A stretch of DNA of 64,000 nucleotides from Blastococcus sp. CT_GayMR16 (GTDB taxonomy: Bacteria > Actinomycetota > Actinomycetes > Mycobacteriales > Geodermatophilaceae): positions 62,001 to 126,000 of the forward strand of contig NZ_SPQK01000004.1 of NCBI RefSeq assembly GCF_004570875.1, in the 5' to 3' direction. The first letter of the stretch is position 1, and each line of letters opens with the position of its first letter. Of this stretch, positions 61,461-64,000 are shown in pieces. A program made the translations under genes and the position numbers. Under the pieces are notes generated by a model. It worked only from the letters and a program-made list of their open reading frames with translations. It was not told where the DNA came from and searched no databases.

Positions 61461-62690
61461 TCAGGCGGCCAGCCGCTCCAGGGGCGTGTCCGGGTCGGTG
61501 AGCGAGGCGACCGGCACCTGCCGCCGGGTGCGGATCAGCTCCTGGATCGGCTCCGTCACGTCCCAGACGTTGACATTCATCCCGGCGCTCACGCGACCGT
61601 CCTGCAGCCAGAACGCGATGAACGCGCCGTCGTCGGGGTCGCCTCGGGTGACCACGCTGTCGCCCGGACCGCCCAGGCCCGAGTACTCCATGCCCAGGTC
61701 GTACTGGTCGGTGAAGAAGTAGGGCACCCGGTCGTAGCTGACCTCCTGGCCCAGCATCGACCTCGCCGCGGCGGGACCGCCGTTGAGCGCGTTGGCCCAG
61801 TGCTCGACGCGCACGTACCGGCCGTAGAGCGGATGGAAGGACGACGCGACGTCGCCGGCCGCGAACACGTCCGGCGCCGACGTCCGCAGGGCATCGTCGG
61901 TGACGACGCCGTTGTCCACCTCCAGCCCGGCCGAGGCGGCGAGGTCGACGTTGGGTGTCGCCCCGATCCCCACGACGACCAGGTCGGCGTCGAGCCCGGC
62001 GTGCCGGTCGGTGGCCACCGACCGCACCGTGCCGTCGGCGCCGCGGAACTCCCGTACGACCGTGTCGGGAAACAGGTCGACGCCGTGCTCGCGGTGGAGC
62101 CGGGCGAAGACGTTGCCCATCTCCGCTCCGAGGACGGCGTGCAGCGGTGTCGGCTGCGGCTCGACGACGGTCACCTCGTTTCCGTGGTGCCGGGCCGCCG
62201 CCGCGACCTCGAGGCCGATCCAGCCGGCGCCGATGATCACCACCCGCCGTCCGCCGCCGGAGAGGTCGGCCAGGAGCCGGTCGGAGTCGGCGAGGGTGCG
62301 CAGGTACCGGACGCCGTCCAGGTCCCCTCCGGGCACGGGCAGCCGCCGGGCCGAGGAACCGGTGGCCAGCAGCAGCTTCGCGTAGGGCAGCTCCGCGCCG
62401 TCCTCCAGCGTCAGCCGGTGCGTGGCCGGATCCAGGTGGGTGGCCCGGACGCCGGTGCGCAGCTCCACGTCGTGCTCGCCGTACCAGTCAGCGGGGTGCA
62501 CCCGCGGGCTCTCCCGGTCGGCCTTGCCGAGCAGGTAGTCCTTGGACAGGGGCGGCCGCTCGTAGGGCAGCTCGGCCTCCCCCGCCACGAGGACGACGGG
62601 CCCGTCGAACCCCTCGGCGCGCAGCGTCTCGGCGGCCTTCGCGCCGGCCAGTCCCCCACCGACGATCACGAACGGTTCCTCAGCGGTCAT
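61461..62690 (-). CDS. Ferredoxin-reductase-like FAD/NAD(P)-dependent oxidoreductase
   Basis: A 409-residue flavoprotein of the rubredoxin/rhodocoxin reductase type. FAD loop VIVGGGLAGAKAAETLR, the signature ELPYERPPLSKDYLLG, NAD loop VVIIGAGWIGLEVAAAAR and DVFAAGDVASSFHPLYG, then a reductase C-terminal domain. It probably passes electrons from NAD(P)H to a ferredoxin; no ferredoxin or P450 gene is nearby. ATG 62690 follows GAGGTCGACCGGG. Confidence 0.92.
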   Translation of the reverse strand: MTAEEPFVIVGGGLAGAKAAETLRAEGFDGPVVLVAGEAELPYERPPLSKDYLLGKADRESPRVHPADWYGEHDVELRTGVRATHLDPATHRLTLEDGAELPYAKLLLATGSSARRLPVPGGDLDGVRYLRTLADSDRLLADLSGGGRRVVIIGAGWIGLEVAAAARHHGNEVTVVEPQPTPLHAVLGAEMGNVFARLHREHGVDLFPDTVVREFRGADGTVRSVATDRHAGLDADLVVVGIGATPNVDLAASAGLEVDNGVVTDDALRTSAPDVFAAGDVASSFHPLYGRYVRVEHWANALNGGPAAARSMLGQEVSYDRVPYFFTDQYDLGMEYSGLGGPGDSVVTRGDPDDGAFIAFWLQDGRVSAGMNVNVWDVTEPIQELIRTRRQVPVASLTDPDTPLERLAA

Positions 62691-62923
62691 CCCGGTCGAC
62701 CTCGCATTCGGCGAAGGGGCGGAGAACGGCACGACGAGATTCGCAGATCCCCGCCCTCGGACACGGCTCCGGAGACGCGGCGGTTCAACGGGATCTGCAG
62801 AAGGTCCGGCCGACGTCGCTCGGCGCGCCGTGATCGAGGCCTGCGCATGCGTGGCCGGACTACCCTGGATGCGTCGTCCCAGGCGCGCCGCGACCCGGCG
62901 CCGGGCGACATCGGAGGGGCGAG

Positions 62924-63769
62924 ATGGACACCATTCTCGTGGTGCTCGCGGTCGTGGTCCTCGGCATCCTCGTGCTCGCGGGGGCGAGCGTCCGGGTGGT
63001 GAAGCAGTTCGAGCGGGGCGTCGTCCTGCGCTTCGGGCAGTTGCGTGGCGACCTCCGCGGTCCCGGCCTCACCATGATCGCGCCGGTCGCCGACCGGCTG
63101 CACAAGGTGAGCATGCAGGTCGTCACCATGCCGGTGCCCGCCCAGGAGGGCATCACCCGCGACAACGTCACGGTGAAGGTGGACGCGGTCGTCTACTACA
63201 AGGTCTTCGACCCGGTCCGCGTGGTCGTCGACGTGCAGAACTACGAGGCCGCGATCGCGCAGGTCGCCCAGGCCTCGCTGCGCTCGATCATCGGCAAGAG
63301 CGACCTCGACGACCTGCTCTCCAACCGGGAACGGCTCAACCAGGGCCTGGAGCTGATGCTCGACAGCCCGGCCGTCGACTGGGGCGTGCACATCGATCGC
63401 GTGGACATCAAGGACGTCGCGCTGCCCGAGACGATGAAACGGTCGATGTCGCGGCAGGCCGAGGCCGAGCGGGAGCGCCGGTCGCGGGTGATCACCGCCG
63501 AAGGCGAGCTGCAGGCGTCGGAGAAGCTGGCCCAGGCTGCGGAGGTCATGGCGGCCCATCCCGCGGCGCTCCAGCTCCGGCTGCTCCAGACCGTCGTCGA
63601 GGTGGCCGCGGAGAAGAACTCGACGCTGGTCCTGCCCTTCCCGGTGGAGCTCCTGCGCTTCCTCGAACGGGCCACACCTCCCGAGGTCCCGCCGTCGGCA
63701 CCCGAGATCCCGGAGACCCGTGTCCGGACGGGGATGCCGGCCGGCCCGACGCCGATCAACGGCAGGTGA
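62924..63769 (+). CDS. Slipin-type SPFH/band-7 membrane protein
   Basis: A 281-residue protein with an N-terminal membrane segment (4-24, ILVVLAVVVLGILVLAGA), then the stomatin-like opening VRVVKQFERGVVLRFGQLRG, GITRDNVTVKVDAVVYYKV and SIIGKSDLDDLLSNRERLNQ. A coiled-coil end and a Pro-rich tail follow. Such proteins form oligomers that organise membrane domains; no NfeD-type partner is seen on this side. ATG 62924 follows GGAGGGG, and TACCCT some 55 nt upstream is a candidate -10. Confidence 0.92.
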   Translation: MDTILVVLAVVVLGILVLAGASVRVVKQFERGVVLRFGQLRGDLRGPGLTMIAPVADRLHKVSMQVVTMPVPAQEGITRDNVTVKVDAVVYYKVFDPVRVVVDVQNYEAAIAQVAQASLRSIIGKSDLDDLLSNRERLNQGLELMLDSPAVDWGVHIDRVDIKDVALPETMKRSMSRQAEAERERRSRVITAEGELQASEKLAQAAEVMAAHPAALQLRLLQTVVEVAAEKNSTLVLPFPVELLRFLERATPPEVPPSAPEIPETRVRTGMPAGPTPINGR

Positions 63770-64000
63770 GGCTGTCCCGGTCGCTGGTCAGGCGGACGTA
63801 CTCGTCGGGTGGCGGCTCGGGCAGGGCCGCGGCTCCCGCGACCGGGCGCGGCCGTGGCCTGCTCGGCACCAGTGCGCCGGAACCGCCGCCCCGGCCGCGG
63901 TAGACCAGCAGGCCGTGCGCCCGGTCGGGCACGGCGTCGAGCGCGGCGCGGACGACGGGCAGCGAGCGGTAGCGCTCCAGCCGCTCGTCGCTGTCGAAGG
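63756..64000 (-). CDS. C-terminal part of an unidentified protein, cut by the window edge
   Basis: Open on the minus strand from base 64000 to TGA at 63758-63756, about 81 codons. It reads FDSDERLERYRSLPVVRAALDAV, then GLLVYRGRGGGSGA, a Pro/Arg-rich linker and DEYVRLTSDRDSLTCR. The codon pattern favours this frame. It overlaps the end of the slipin gene by 14 bp. No family recognised. Confidence 0.6.
   Translation of the reverse strand, partial: FDSDERLERYRSLPVVRAALDAVPDRAHGLLVYRGRGGGSGALVPSRPRPRPVAGAAALPEPPPDEYVRLTSDRDSLTCR

Noticed and set aside
1-64000. CRISPR arrays, rRNA genes and classic insertion sequences
   Set aside because: No regularly spaced repeat array, no conserved rRNA segment and no transposase or integrase motif was seen on either strand.

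Overview
The window is about 70 percent G+C, with dense short-gap gene packing, many GTG starts and many leaderless promoters. Together with F420-type enzymes and the gene content, this points to a high-GC actinobacterium, most likely of the Geodermatophilaceae (Blastococcus, Geodermatophilus, Modestobacter). The family call is inference from gene style and a dispersed repeat, not from a marker gene.

The backbone follows the gene order known around Rv2201-Rv2222 of Mycobacterium tuberculosis: asnB, the HesB/ErpA-type Fe-S carrier, gcvT, pepA, lpdA-sucB, a TIGR01777 epimerase, lipB, lipA, a DUF4191 protein, an RDD protein, glnA (GS I), glnE and glnA2. Two themes run through it. The first is lipoate: LipB and LipA make the cofactor for the lipoyl-bearing SucB, and LpdA reoxidises it. 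The second is glutamine and nitrogen: three glutamine synthetases of different classes, the adenylyltransferase GlnE, two class I amidotransferases, asparagine synthetase, asparaginase and a xanthine-dehydrogenase-type operon.

Layout: 1-4.3 kb asnB, erpA, DUF3043, aldo/keto reductase; 4.4-6.6 kb a small membrane-protein operon ending in a YihY/BrkB protein; 6.6-14.1 kb gcvT, pepA, lpdA, sucB, epimerase; 14.1-18 kb Ser/Thr kinase, peptidase E, lipB and a broken F420/PPOX gene; 18-26.8 kb leuS with an attenuator, a membrane GGDEF-EAL protein, an HxlR regulator facing a methyltransferase, a half-EAL protein and an LLM oxidoreductase; 26.8-32.5 kb helical repeat protein, lipA, DUF4191, GNAT, RDD, glnA; 32.5-34.8 kb a decaying PAS/GAF/SpoIIE module between direct repeats of the glnA 3' end; 34.9-55.9 kb an accessory block (band-7, GS III, CHAD, thioesterase, amidotransferase, MetE-like, asparaginase, molybdenum hydroxylase, MFS, chemoreceptor, CDGSH, aquaporin); 56-64 kb glnE, amidotransferase, glnA2, ferredoxin-reductase-like protein, slipin.

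The most notable non-coding signals are: (i) a leucine attenuator ahead of leuS, with an 11-codon leader peptide holding three consecutive Leu codons and a U-tract terminator; (ii) a dispersed repeat of about 55 bp in five copies whose terminal arms differ between copies but still pair, one copy sitting inside a broken gene; (iii) a 44-bp direct repeat of the glnA 3' end bracketing about 2.3 kb; (iv) a full GlnR-type box upstream of glnA; and (v) about eighteen TANNNT elements placed 6-8 nt before start codons. No rRNA gene, convincing tRNA gene, CRISPR array, transposase or integrase was seen.
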